Positions 26,375 through 35,603 of a stretch of 50,042 bases of DNA are shown here, piece by piece. The stretch is from Deltaproteobacteria bacterium. GTDB taxonomy: Bacteria > Desulfobacterota > Syntrophorhabdia > Syntrophorhabdales > Syntrophorhabdaceae. Where the stretch lies: NCBI GenBank assembly GCA_022711595.1, contig JAKLET010000029.1, positions 1 to 50,042 on the forward strand. The letters run 5' to 3'. The position numbers and the translations under genes are program-made. Numbering within the stretch: position 1 is the stretch's first letter; each line of letters begins with the position of its first letter. The notes beneath the pieces were generated by a model. It ran no database searches, was not told where the DNA came from, and saw only the letters and a program-made list of their open reading frames with translations.

Positions 26375-29300
26375 ATGTGGCTTTCCGATGCCTCCATAAA
26401 AAGACCTGTTTTTGCGACGATGCTCGTTATGGCGCTTGTCGTTCTCGGCGTTGTCAGCTATCCCAGCATAGGCGTGGATCTTTTTCCCAAGATTGACCTT
26501 CCCATAGTCAATATCACCACCCGTCTCAAGGGCGCAAGCCCCGAGATCATGGACATCGACGTCACCGACAAGATAGAGGAATCCGTCAATACTATCAGCG
26601 GCATCAAGACGATCACCTCGTCGAGCACTGAAGGGGCATCGAATATCACCGTAGAGTTCGTACTTGAGAAAGACATCGATCTTGCCGTTCAGGATGTCCG
26701 TGAAAAGATATCCGTCATACGTTCGAAGCTTCCCAATGATATCGATGAACCTGTTGTGGAGAAGGTCGATCCCGATGCAACGCCGGTCCTCTGGCTTGCC
26801 CTGCACGGACAAAAATCCGTCCGTGATCTTTCGACCTATGCCGACGAGGTGCTCAAGGAACAGCTCCAGAGGATAAACGGGGTTGGGGCCATACGGCTTT
26901 ACGGCCTGAGACTCAGGCAGGCGAGGATATGGCTGGACAACGACAAACTCCGGTCTTACGGGGTAACGGCCCACGATGTCATGAAGTCCCTCCAGCGGGA
27001 GAACATAGAACTGCCTGGCGGAAGGATTGAAAGCGGCACAAAGGAATACACCATCAAGGTCAAGGGTGAATTTCCAACGATCCAGCAATTCAACGAGATG
27101 GTGGTGGGCTATTACAAGGGCACGGCTGTCAGGATCAGGGATATCGGGCGCGCTGAGGACGGCATGGAGGAAAAACGGACTATCGCCCGTTACAACGGCA
27201 CCCCTTCGGTCAGCGTCGGCATCCAGAAGCAGTCCGGGACAAATACCGTTGAGGTCATAGACAGGATAAAAAAGGAACTTCAGGGAATTGCCAGGACCCT
27301 TCCGCACGGGATGGACCTGTCGATCGGCTTTGATCAGTCGGATTTTATCAAGAGGTCAATAAGCGAGGTCCAGCACCACCTGATATACGGCGGCTTCTTC
27401 GCCATCCTTGCGGTGCTCCTGTTTCTGAGGAACCTGAGAACGACTGTCATAAGCGCGCTTGCGATCCCCGCGTCGGTGATCTCGACATTTGCCATCATGA
27501 ACGCGTTCGGTTTTACATTCAATAATATGTCGATGCTGGCGCTGTCTCTTTCCATAGGTATTCTCATAGATGATGCCATTATTGTCATAGAGAACATCCA
27601 GCGCCACATCGAAGGCGGGATGACGCCAAAAGAGGCCGCTTTTTTCGCGACCTCAGAGATCGGCCTTGCCGTTTCGGCCACGACGCTTGCCATCATCGTC
27701 ATTTTTATCCCCGTTGCCTTCATGAAAGGCATTATCGGGAGGTTTTTCTTTCAGTTCGGAATGACCGTCGTCTTTGCCGTGATGGTTTCCTGGTTTGTTT
27801 CTTTTACATTGACCCCCATGCTGGCATCCTTGTACCTGAAAGGGAAGGACAGCATTAAAAAACCGCTGAAGCTGCCTGACGGTGTTACGAAGGTAATGGA
27901 ACGCTACCGCCTTTCACACCATGCGCGGAGATCTTCGGAAAAGCTCGAGCTGGGTTACGAAAAGCTTGAAGCCCGTTACCGAAGGATCCTCGCGTGGGCG
28001 CTTTCCAATCGTTTCAAGGTGCTGGCTTTTGCCGGCGCAACGTTTCTGGTCGGTCTTTCCTTCATGTTCTTCATCGGGAAGGAGTTCACCCCTTCAGAGG
28101 ATCAGAGCCGCTTCGTTATCAGGCTCCAGACGCCCATCGACTATTCGGTTGATGAGGTTGACCAGATGAACCGTAAGGCCGAAGAGATTGTAAAAAAGTT
28201 CCCCGAGGTCAGAAGTGTTCTCTATACCCAGGGCGGTGGACGGACAAGTGAAACGAACAAGGCCAACCTGTCGATCAACCTTGTCCCTAAGTCAAAACGC
28301 AAAAAAAACCAGGAAGAGGTCAAGGCCGATATGAGGAAGGCTTTGAGGAAGATACCCGGACTGAGAGCTTCCGTTGAGAACATCTCCATGATAGGCGGAG
28401 GTCAGAGGCAGGTCGCCATCATGTACAGCATACGCGGTCTTGAGCTGGACAAGCTCGAGAGCTACACGAAAGATATCCGCGAGAGATTCGGCAAACTTCC
28501 GGGAATCGTCGATCTGGACACATCTCTGGAAAAGGGCAAACCTGAGGTTCGTGTTTTCATAGATCGCGATAAGGCCGCCGATCTTGGGATCGATGTGGCA
28601 ACAATAGCTGAAACGGCCAACTTTCTTTTGAGCGGCGAAGTCGAGATAACGAAGTTCAAGGATGAGGCAAGGGGCAGGCGCTATGATGTAAGGGTGCGGC
28701 TCAATCCCGAGAACAGGGCCAATCCGGACGATATAGGGCAGATCTACGTCAGGTCAAGGGACGGCAAGCTTGTCATGCTCTCCAATATTGTTGCATTGAA
28801 AGAGGGCGGGGGGGCGAGCGTCATAAACAGGGTCGACAGGCAGCGGGCGGTCACCCTTTTTGCGAACCTCGAGAAAAAACCTCTTGGACAGGCAAGAGCG
28901 GAACTTGACGATATATCATCGAAAGTTCTCACTTCGGGTTATTCGGGCAGTTACAAGGGACAGGCCGATGTCATGAAGGAGTCCTTCGGATACCTCCTGT
29001 TTGCCGCCCTTCTCGGGATCGTCATGGCCTATATGGTCCTTGCTGCACAATTTGAAAGCTTTGTCCATCCCTTCACGGTCCTGCTTTCCATGCCTTTTTC
29101 ATTGATAGGCGCTTTCGGGGCCCTTTTTGTGTGTGGAAAAACACTCAATATATTCAGCATAATAGGCCTCATACTCCTCATGGGCCTCGTGAAGAAGAAT
29201 GCCATCCTTCTCGTAGACTATACCAATATTCTCAGGGAGAGAGGGTCTTCGAGAAGAGAGGCGATCCTTGAGGCGGGACCGGTAAGGCTTCGCCCCATTC

Positions 29301-29509
29301 TAATGACCACCTTCGCCATGATCATGGGCATGATGCCCATAGCTATCGGCATAGGCGAGGGCGCCGAGACCCGTTCGCCCATGGCGCTCGCTACCATCGG
29401 CGGGCTGATCACATCGCTTCTTTTAACGCTCATCGTCATACCTGTCGTATACGACCTGTTCGATGAGATCCAGCAAAAGCATCTTTCAAAAGGGAGGGAT
29501 GACCGGTGA
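26375..29509 (+). CDS. RND-family efflux pump (AcrB/MexB-like)
   Basis: 1044 residues, the standard length. It starts MWLSDASIKRPVFATMLVMALV, with 12 membrane segments and two large periplasmic loops. Proton-relay residues are present: Asp399-Asp400 in ILIDDAIIVIENIQRH and Lys941 in GLVKKNAILLVDY. The porter and funnel domains have the usual SGIKTITSSSTEGAS and FDQSDFIKRSI stretches. It exports hydrophobic or toxic compounds using the proton gradient; the substrate cannot be inferred. A linker at about 493-520, between the two halves, is rich in Lys/Arg. It ends in a 4-nt overlap with the PII-like gene. Confidence 0.95.
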   Translation: MWLSDASIKRPVFATMLVMALVVLGVVSYPSIGVDLFPKIDLPIVNITTRLKGASPEIMDIDVTDKIEESVNTISGIKTITSSSTEGASNITVEFVLEKDIDLAVQDVREKISVIRSKLPNDIDEPVVEKVDPDATPVLWLALHGQKSVRDLSTYADEVLKEQLQRINGVGAIRLYGLRLRQARIWLDNDKLRSYGVTAHDVMKSLQRENIELPGGRIESGTKEYTIKVKGEFPTIQQFNEMVVGYYKGTAVRIRDIGRAEDGMEEKRTIARYNGTPSVSVGIQKQSGTNTVEVIDRIKKELQGIARTLPHGMDLSIGFDQSDFIKRSISEVQHHLIYGGFFAILAVLLFLRNLRTTVISALAIPASVISTFAIMNAFGFTFNNMSMLALSLSIGILIDDAIIVIENIQRHIEGGMTPKEAAFFATSEIGLAVSATTLAIIVIFIPVAFMKGIIGRFFFQFGMTVVFAVMVSWFVSFTLTPMLASLYLKGKDSIKKPLKLPDGVTKVMERYRLSHHARRSSEKLELGYEKLEARYRRILAWALSNRFKVLAFAGATFLVGLSFMFFIGKEFTPSEDQSRFVIRLQTPIDYSVDEVDQMNRKAEEIVKKFPEVRSVLYTQGGGRTSETNKANLSINLVPKSKRKKNQEEVKADMRKALRKIPGLRASVENISMIGGGQRQVAIMYSIRGLELDKLESYTKDIRERFGKLPGIVDLDTSLEKGKPEVRVFIDRDKAADLGIDVATIAETANFLLSGEVEITKFKDEARGRRYDVRVRLNPENRANPDDIGQIYVRSRDGKLVMLSNIVALKEGGGASVINRVDRQRAVTLFANLEKKPLGQARAELDDISSKVLTSGYSGSYKGQADVMKESFGYLLFAALLGIVMAYMVLAAQFESFVHPFTVLLSMPFSLIGAFGALFVCGKTLNIFSIIGLILLMGLVKKNAILLVDYTNILRERGSSRREAILEAGPVRLRPILMTTFAMIMGMMPIAIGIGEGAETRSPMALATIGGLITSLLLTLIVIPVVYDLFDEIQQKHLSKGRDDR

Positions 29510-29796
29510 AGATGTTGATCATTGTTTACAACGACATAGTCGATGAGTCGCTGATAATGACATTGAAAGAGGCGGGTGTGTCGGGATACACGAAATGGAA
29601 AGAGACCCTCGGTGAGGGGCCGGGAACGGAGCCGAAGCTGGGTTCGCATATCTGGCCCGGCAAGAACAACGTAGTGGCCGCCGTTGTTGAGGACGACAAG
29701 CTTGCCGGGATTACCGAGCTTCTGCGTGGGCTCAAGGACCAGCACCCGAAAGGCGGCATCAAGACCTTTGTCCTCCAGGTCGAAGACACCATTTAG
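29506..29796 (+). CDS. PII-like small protein coupled to the RND pump
   Basis: 96 residues from GTG 29506 (overlapping the pump stop as GTGA) or 94 from ATG 29512. It begins KMLIIVYNDIVDESLIMTL and ends TFVLQVEDTI. The beta-alpha-beta spacing and size resemble the PII/CutA-like ferredoxin fold, and similar short proteins are annotated as P-II family proteins beside RND pumps. The uridylylated-Tyr T-loop of true GlnB/GlnK is not recognisable. A regulatory subunit for the pump is the natural inference from translational coupling; no ligand is evident. Confidence 0.68.
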   Translation: MKMLIIVYNDIVDESLIMTLKEAGVSGYTKWKETLGEGPGTEPKLGSHIWPGKNNVVAAVVEDDKLAGITELLRGLKDQHPKGGIKTFVLQVEDTI

Positions 29797-29818
29797 CCCA
29801 ACCCCTTTATTTTTGGGC
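29796..29818 (+). terminator. Hairpin at the end of the efflux operon
   Basis: GCCCAA, an 11-nt loop, TTGGGC directly at the stop codon. There is no T tract after it, so it is at best a weak terminator or an mRNA-end hairpin. Confidence 0.28.
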
Positions 29819-29873
29819 ATCCAGTGCCTATCTTTTAGACAATGAATTTTCCCGGAAGATACAAGGCAGATCA

Positions 29874-31013
29874 ATGAGCATTTTTTTTATTACCTTCTTC
29901 ACGCTCTATTCAGTGCTTCACGCGTATGTGATGCTCAAGGCGTGGTATGCGTTTCGGTTCAGGTTTTCAACCGGCTGTGTGATCGCGGCCGTGTTCCTCA
30001 TTTTTCTTTTCGCACCTGTCATTGTCCGTTTTCTCGAGAACGGGGGTCACGAAACTACGGCGCGTTTAGCTGCCTATGCAGGTTATATCTGGATGGGTGC
30101 AGTTTTTTTCTTCTTTGCCGTTTCCCTGACTCTCGATATCGTGAGGTTTTTTGTCTATATTTTTTCACTGGTTATCAGATCGGGTATGCCCGGGTTTTTC
30201 CATTCCAATCTTCTTTTTTTTCTACTGCCCCTTGCCGCATCTGTGTTTGTCACCGCTTACGGTTTCTTTGAGGCCCAAAATGTCAGGACAGAAAGGATAC
30301 GTATAGAAACTAACAAACTGCCGGCAGGGATCGAAAGGCTTACCATCGTACAGGTGTCCGATGTCCATCTGGGCCTTGTTATCAGGGAAGACAGGCTTAA
30401 AAAGATCGTTCAGGCAATAAGGGAGGCCAATCCCCAGATCCTGGTATCCACGGGCGATCTCGTCGACGGGCAGATAAACGATCTTAACGGCCTCTACGAA
30501 ATGCTCGGCGGGATCAAGCCTCGATACGGCAAGTTTGCCATCATGGGCAACCACGAGTTCTATGCTGGAACGGATGTTTCCCTGGATTTCACGCAGAAGG
30601 CCGGTTTCAGGATGTTAAGAGGGGAATCGGTAACGATCGATGAGATGATCAATATTGCGGGGGTGGATGATATCGTTTCGGGAAGGCATGGCAACGATAC
30701 ATACAGGCAGGAGAGGGCGGCATTAAGCGGCCTTTCACCGGGGCTTTTCACAGTCCTGTTAAAGCACAGGCCCGTTGTCGACCCCGCATCGGCCAGAATA
30801 TTCGATCTCCAGCTGTCCGGACATACCCATAACGGGCAGATATTTCCCTTTACATACCTGACCCGCATTGCCTTTCCCATGTACGCAGGACTGCACAAAC
30901 TGGATGCGGGCCCGCTTCTGTACGTGAGCCGGGGCTCGGGAACCTGGGGCCCCCCGATACGTTTTCTCTCCCCTCCGGAAGTGACGGTGATTGAGATCGT
31001 GAGGACCCCATAG
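29874..31013 (+). CDS. Membrane-anchored calcineurin-like metallophosphoesterase
   Basis: 379 residues. About 130 N-terminal residues contain four to five hydrophobic segments. The catalytic domain then has the complete dimetal motif series: QVSDVHLG, STGDLVDG, MGNHEFYAG, a conserved LLKHRP, and SGHTHNGQIFP near the end. Similar YkuE/YaeI-type enzymes hydrolyse UDP-2,3-diacylglucosamine or other phosphoesters; the substrate here is unknown. The orientation of the catalytic domain (probably periplasmic, after the last helix) is not certain. Shine-Dalgarno AAGG 7 nt before ATG. Confidence 0.88.
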   Translation: MSIFFITFFTLYSVLHAYVMLKAWYAFRFRFSTGCVIAAVFLIFLFAPVIVRFLENGGHETTARLAAYAGYIWMGAVFFFFAVSLTLDIVRFFVYIFSLVIRSGMPGFFHSNLLFFLLPLAASVFVTAYGFFEAQNVRTERIRIETNKLPAGIERLTIVQVSDVHLGLVIREDRLKKIVQAIREANPQILVSTGDLVDGQINDLNGLYEMLGGIKPRYGKFAIMGNHEFYAGTDVSLDFTQKAGFRMLRGESVTIDEMINIAGVDDIVSGRHGNDTYRQERAALSGLSPGLFTVLLKHRPVVDPASARIFDLQLSGHTHNGQIFPFTYLTRIAFPMYAGLHKLDAGPLLYVSRGSGTWGPPIRFLSPPEVTVIEIVRTP

Positions 31014-31034
31014 CCGTTCAAAAGAGAAAGATCA

Positions 31035-31125
31035 TGGTTTGTCCGGTTCCCTTGGCTTCCCTGGTTTGTGAAACTAAAGAAACAGGATAAACTGAAGGAA
31101 CCGGACAAACCAGATTTAAACCGGG
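31035..31125. repeat. 9-bp-period fold-back array with perfect 16-bp outer stem
   Basis: Forward cores GTTT, GTTC, GCTT, GTTT at 31037, 31046, 31055 and 31064. Then reverse cores GAAAC, GAAAC, TAAAC, GGAAC, CAAAC at 31070, 31079, 31088, 31097 and 31106, all 9 bp apart. The outer arms TGGTTTGTCCGGTTCC (31035-31050) and its exact complement (31097-31112) pair perfectly. It begins about 20 bp after a stop codon. Confidence 0.9.
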
Positions 31126-31141
31126 ACCGTCTTCTCGGCTC

Positions 31142-31170
31142 TTGCATTATTGAGACAATATCTTTAATCT
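31142..31170 (+). promoter_or_regulatory. Possible promoter giving a leaderless mRNA for the dikinase-like gene
   Basis: TTGCAT (31142-31147), 17 bp, TAATCT (31165-31170). The ATG is at 31177, just where transcription would begin, and there is no Shine-Dalgarno. Confidence 0.4.
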
Positions 31171-31176
31171 ATTGCC

Positions 31177-34100
31177 ATGGAAAAGATAGAAATGGAACAC
31201 TGGCGCTCGAGCGCCCTTGAGATAAACCTTGAACGAACGAAAGCGATCGTCGAGATACCCGAGAAATACCGGATACTCATGGAGGTGGTACAGAAGCATT
31301 ACGGCGTTCTCAAGCGCGTCGAAGACCTTCTCCTCGAATTAAACCATCCCTACGTCAACTGGGAATATGTTTTGACACAGCTCAAAAGCCTTTCCATCGG
31401 TGATTTCTACGATTTCAACCGCCACGAAAGGGGCCTCGATGCCTTGAAGCTCCTTGCCGGCATATACATGGACATCGTTTCTTCCGCTCGTGACGAGAGG
31501 GTGCAGGACAGCGCCGCCAGGTACCTTTTTGAATTTATCAATACCGTTGTCGGTAAAAGCGGAGACAGCCTGGAAAGGAACATGGGCCTTGTTTTTTTTG
31601 TTTTTACTTCGCTCCTTTCCTTCACGAAGAGTGATATCCCCCATCCATTCCTGAAAAAATCATCGACATACCTGAAGGTCACCCTGGACCTGCTCAGGGA
31701 AAAGGGCCGAGCAATTGACGGCGAAGAGATCAAAGACCTTTTTCATGTTATATTTCGCGAGACTTACAGCTTCTGGATGACCCAGCCCGACCCGACGCTG
31801 TGGTATGAGACCGAAGGAGAGGACGGTGAAGGCCGCTCGGGGTTCCAAAAGATAGTCGGTCCTTTGGGCCATGTCCATATAAAGGAGCTCATGGACAGGC
31901 TTGACGCTCTCCGTCCGCGCGTCGTCTCGGGCACGGAAGGCGGGATCCATCTCTATCTTGATTTGCCCGACTATTTCCAGATCGTCAACGGATACCTGCT
32001 GGTGGCCGATGAGCTTGAAAGGTCCCCGGTCTTTTCGGGTCGAAGCTATCTGGTCAAACTCGATTTCCTCTTTCATGTCATGAATGTGCCGGGCCTTGGA
32101 GACATTCACAGCTCCGGCCTGATAGAGATCAACCGTTGCCTGGGGAAGGTTTTCCAGGAGACCGGCGGGCAGGACCTTCACGAGTTCGTCAGGAAGGTCT
32201 TCCAGTCCATGAAGAAGACGGTCGGCAGAAGCCGTTATCAGTCCAAGATCATCGACTGTATCACGACCCTTGCCAAGGGTGTCTTCGATCAGAACAACCA
32301 TCCGCTGGTGGACGCCTTTGTTGAAGAACTGATCCGTTTTGGTTTCCAGTATCCGGAGATCATCGGCTCCACCGCCGAATGGCAGGTCAAGGCCAATCCT
32401 TCCCATATAGAGAATGTCCGGTCATGGCTCGAGATCATCTCTTTCAAGTCAAGATGGACGAAAAGGCTCCTGTCCGCCCTCATCATTAACCTGAAACTGA
32501 AAGGGGTGTTCGTCAGGGACACCGACCTTTTCCAGAAGGACATCTCATCGCTGCTCAATACAGATATAACGCCTTCGTATAACCTTACGAAACAGCTGCT
32601 TCGGCTTTTCCCCATCTTTTTTACGGAGATAGGAGCCGAAGGCGAACTCAGGGATACATCGACGAATGTGGATGAGCTGACTTCCAGGGGCGACAAGCTC
32701 ATATTTTTCCTGAGGAAGCAGTCCCATGTAGAAAGCAACAGCCTGCTCGTTCCCTTCACTGAGGACATCTTCCGCTACTGGGCAACGGGCGACAGGTCCT
32801 TCATAAAAAAGCATCTCCCCGAGGAGGTCTTCGAGCAGGTCGCGAATGAGGGGGAGTATTTCGACGATCTCCATGCCGTTTTTAAAAACCTTCTTCCCCG
32901 TGTCAAGAACGATCCGAGGAATTTTCTGGAATGGGACAATGCCAGGATATCAAAAGAAGTCAAAGGGGTACGCAAGATCAGCGAAAGGGAGCGTGAACGG
33001 GCAAGGCTCATCCTCAGATACTACCAGCTCATATATAAAAAATACAATCATCAGCACATCGACCTCATAAGGGACCTTGAACTTTCGTGTATGATCGAGG
33101 TTCCGAAAATACGGTCCCTCAAGAGGGCGCTGGACAGAAAAGACTATTATACCGCTATCTCCGCTACTCTCGACATCCTCGAAAAATTGAAAGAAAAGAT
33201 CCTGTCGCCCGTCAAAACAGAATATTTCGAGAATATCTATCACAAAAGGCATATCGCCGCCGGCATCCCTTCAATGTACGGCACATACCGGGAAGAGAAG
33301 TTCGAGGCCATGGGACTTACCTTCAGCCTTGAAAACCTTGCCGCAATGCTCTTTGAAAAACTTGTGGAATCATTGAATCTGAAGTTTATCACCAAGAGCA
33401 CCCTCATGAAGATCCATGAATACCTCTGGCTCTACGTGAGGGCCCTTGACCTCGACGGCATCGCGACGGAGGGCCTTGTCTCGAAGATGCGGTATATAAC
33501 ATCGGCCCTCCAGATACGGCAGTTTTCCATTGACCAGTACATCGATATATTCCAGTTCATCTCCAAGGGTATCCAGGACATTATCCGCGATTATTATATC
33601 GACGCACACAGCATTAACCTGCCCATTATTATCGGGCAGATGATGGATTCGGAAGACGGAAATGCAAGTTTACAGGCTGATGGCCGCAGCAGGCAGGAGA
33701 TCATCTACAGGTACTCGGAGAACTTCATACGTTCCATGATCGCCCACGCCTTCGGCCTCCAGGTGTTCGACAATTTTGTGAACTCTGTTGTCAGGGCCCT
33801 CAGCCAGGAGCTTGAGAAGTTCAAGGACAACAAACAGATCCTAAACCTTGTTATGGCCTATATCCCGGAGCTGGCCATATCACCGATCTACAAGAAGAAA
33901 AAAGATATCGATAACCAGGTGCTGCTGGGAAACAAGGGTTATTTCCTTAAAGAACTGGCCTCACTTTCCTTTCCTGTACCGCCGGGCTTTATCATAACGA
34001 CGGAGGTTTTCAGGGGATACGAGGCGGTGATCGGCTACAAGTACATCTTCAAGGACCTCAGCCTGAGGATATATAATGAGATACAGGCCCTTGAGCACAC

Positions 34101-35406
34101 AACGGGAAAAAAATTCGGCAACCCGCGCAACCCGCTTTTGCTTTCGGTCAGAAGCGGTGCCACCATCTCGCTTCCGGGAATGATGCATTCCTTCCTGAAC
34201 GTGGGTCTGAACGAAACCATAGCGGACGGCCTGGCCAGAAAGAGCGATTTCAAGTGGGCTGCCTGGGATTCGTACAGGAGGTTTCTGCAGACATGGGGTA
34301 TGTTCCAGGGCCTTGAAAGGAACATCTTCGACGAGATAATGACCGGTTTCAAATCCCGTCATAACGTGTCGAAAAAGATAGAATTCGGTCCCGACCAGAT
34401 GAGAGAGATGGCGCTTGCCTACAGACAGGCGATGGAGGACCGCGGGGTCTTGATAAACAATGACCCTTACGAACAGCTGCAGCAGGCGATCCTCCTGGTG
34501 TTTGCATCCTGGTATTCCCAGCAGGCACGCATATACCGTCATCAGATGCACGTTTCCGATGAATGGGGGACGGCGGTCATTGTCCAGGCCATGGTATTCG
34601 GGAACCTCAACGAAAACTCGGGGTCCGGCGTGATCTTCACCCGTGACCCGAAAGGGCCTTCCCAGAATGTCACACTTTACGGTGATTTTATTTTCGGCGT
34701 ACAGGGCGACGACATAGTGTCCGGGCTTGTGGAGACATATCCCATATCGGAGAAGCAAAGGGTATCTGAAAAGAGGCAGTCGCTGATATCTCTCGAGCAG
34801 CGCTTCCCTGAAATATACGGGGAACTGGTGAGGATCGCCGAGTTCCTCATTTATGAGAAACGCTTTAACCATCAGGAAATAGAGTTCACTTTCGAGAACG
34901 ATACGCCGAAAGGGCTCTACATCCTCCAAACGCGGGACATGGTACAGAGGGGCGCGGGTAAAGTGAGGACATTCCATGACAGCCCCGAGCTTGAAGGGTC
35001 GCTCCTTGGCATCGGGATAGGAGTGAGCGGCGGTGCCCTGTCAGGACGCGTAGTTTACTCGGAAGAAGAGATCGAGCGCTACCACAGGGAGGAAGGCGAT
35101 GTGCCCCTTATCCTCATAAGGCCCGATACGGTGCCCGACGATGTGGGCATCATTCTCAAGGTGGAGGGTATACTGACCGCCCGAGGCGGCGGCACCTCTC
35201 ATGCCGCGGTGACGATACCCCAGCTCAACAAGGTGGGGGTTGTTGGGTTCAGCAAGCTCCATGTCTTCGAGAATGAGGCATACAGCATCTGCGAAGGAAA
35301 GGTCATCAGGGGAGGGGACTTTATCAGCATCGATGGCTGGACCGGTGCGGTATACCACGGCAAACATGCCATAGAAGCGGAAGAATCATACAAAATAACC
35401 CTCTGA
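31177..35406 (+). CDS. Large PPDK/PEP-synthase-like phosphotransferase with ~900-residue novel N-terminal region
   Basis: 1409 residues. About 910 N-terminal residues are mostly helical, soluble, and match nothing I recognise. From about 915 comes a PPDK-type ATP-grasp: GNKGYFLKELASLSFPVPPGF, then LLSVRSGATISLPGMM (about 987-1002), SGSGVIFTRDPKGP and GVQGDDIVSG. From about 1290 is a phosphohistidine swivel domain with catalytic His1342 in RGGGTSHAA. The C-terminal PEP/pyruvate TIM barrel that should follow is missing; the protein ends about 67 residues after the histidine. So ATP would phosphorylate His1342, but the final acceptor is not given by a known domain. Similar long proteins exist in Desulfobacterota annotated only as PEP/pyruvate-binding. 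Start ATG 31177 without a Shine-Dalgarno. Confidence 0.85.
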   Translation: MEKIEMEHWRSSALEINLERTKAIVEIPEKYRILMEVVQKHYGVLKRVEDLLLELNHPYVNWEYVLTQLKSLSIGDFYDFNRHERGLDALKLLAGIYMDIVSSARDERVQDSAARYLFEFINTVVGKSGDSLERNMGLVFFVFTSLLSFTKSDIPHPFLKKSSTYLKVTLDLLREKGRAIDGEEIKDLFHVIFRETYSFWMTQPDPTLWYETEGEDGEGRSGFQKIVGPLGHVHIKELMDRLDALRPRVVSGTEGGIHLYLDLPDYFQIVNGYLLVADELERSPVFSGRSYLVKLDFLFHVMNVPGLGDIHSSGLIEINRCLGKVFQETGGQDLHEFVRKVFQSMKKTVGRSRYQSKIIDCITTLAKGVFDQNNHPLVDAFVEELIRFGFQYPEIIGSTAEWQVKANPSHIENVRSWLEIISFKSRWTKRLLSALIINLKLKGVFVRDTDLFQKDISSLLNTDITPSYNLTKQLLRLFPIFFTEIGAEGELRDTSTNVDELTSRGDKLIFFLRKQSHVESNSLLVPFTEDIFRYWATGDRSFIKKHLPEEVFEQVANEGEYFDDLHAVFKNLLPRVKNDPRNFLEWDNARISKEVKGVRKISERERERARLILRYYQLIYKKYNHQHIDLIRDLELSCMIEVPKIRSLKRALDRKDYYTAISATLDILEKLKEKILSPVKTEYFENIYHKRHIAAGIPSMYGTYREEKFEAMGLTFSLENLAAMLFEKLVESLNLKFITKSTLMKIHEYLWLYVRALDLDGIATEGLVSKMRYITSALQIRQFSIDQYIDIFQFISKGIQDIIRDYYIDAHSINLPIIIGQMMDSEDGNASLQADGRSRQEIIYRYSENFIRSMIAHAFGLQVFDNFVNSVVRALSQELEKFKDNKQILNLVMAYIPELAISPIYKKKKDIDNQVLLGNKGYFLKELASLSFPVPPGFIITTEVFRGYEAVIGYKYIFKDLSLRIYNEIQALEHTTGKKFGNPRNPLLLSVRSGATISLPGMMHSFLNVGLNETIADGLARKSDFKWAAWDSYRRFLQTWGMFQGLERNIFDEIMTGFKSRHNVSKKIEFGPDQMREMALAYRQAMEDRGVLINNDPYEQLQQAILLVFASWYSQQARIYRHQMHVSDEWGTAVIVQAMVFGNLNENSGSGVIFTRDPKGPSQNVTLYGDFIFGVQGDDIVSGLVETYPISEKQRVSEKRQSLISLEQRFPEIYGELVRIAEFLIYEKRFNHQEIEFTFENDTPKGLYILQTRDMVQRGAGKVRTFHDSPELEGSLLGIGIGVSGGALSGRVVYSEEEIERYHREEGDVPLILIRPDTVPDDVGIILKVEGILTARGGGTSHAAVTIPQLNKVGVVGFSKLHVFENEAYSICEGKVIRGGDFISIDGWTGAVYHGKHAIEAEESYKITL

Positions 35407-35410
35407 AAGA

Positions 35411-35594
35411 CTGTTTCAGCTGTTTCAACAGGTTCAACCGTTTCAATGGAAAAACTCCCATAAAAAAGTGATTTAATATGGTTCTTAATGGTAAGTAAAT
35501 GAATAAAAAACCAGCCCCGAAGTGCCAAGATTCAGGGCTGGTATCTTCTTTTGCCTTTACGGTTGAAACTGTTGAAACAGCTGAAACGTTTGAA
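35411..35594. repeat. Paired 9-bp-period arrays forming a 27-bp inverted repeat
   Basis: Left array, GTTTCA/GGTTCA cores at 35413, 35422, 35431 and 35440. Right array, TTGAA/CTGAA cores at 35563, 35572, 35581 and 35590. Positions 35413-35439 and 35561-35587 are reverse complements with 26 of 27 bases matching. The pair encloses a terminator hairpin between converging genes. Confidence 0.9.
35511..35551. terminator. Bidirectional terminator between the dikinase-like gene and gap
   Basis: CCAGCCC-c-GAA ... TTC-a-GGGCTGG, preceded by AAAAAA (a T run on the minus strand for gap) and followed by TATCTTCTTTT on the plus strand. Confidence 0.75.
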
Positions 35595-35603
35595 ACTTGT
35601 ATC

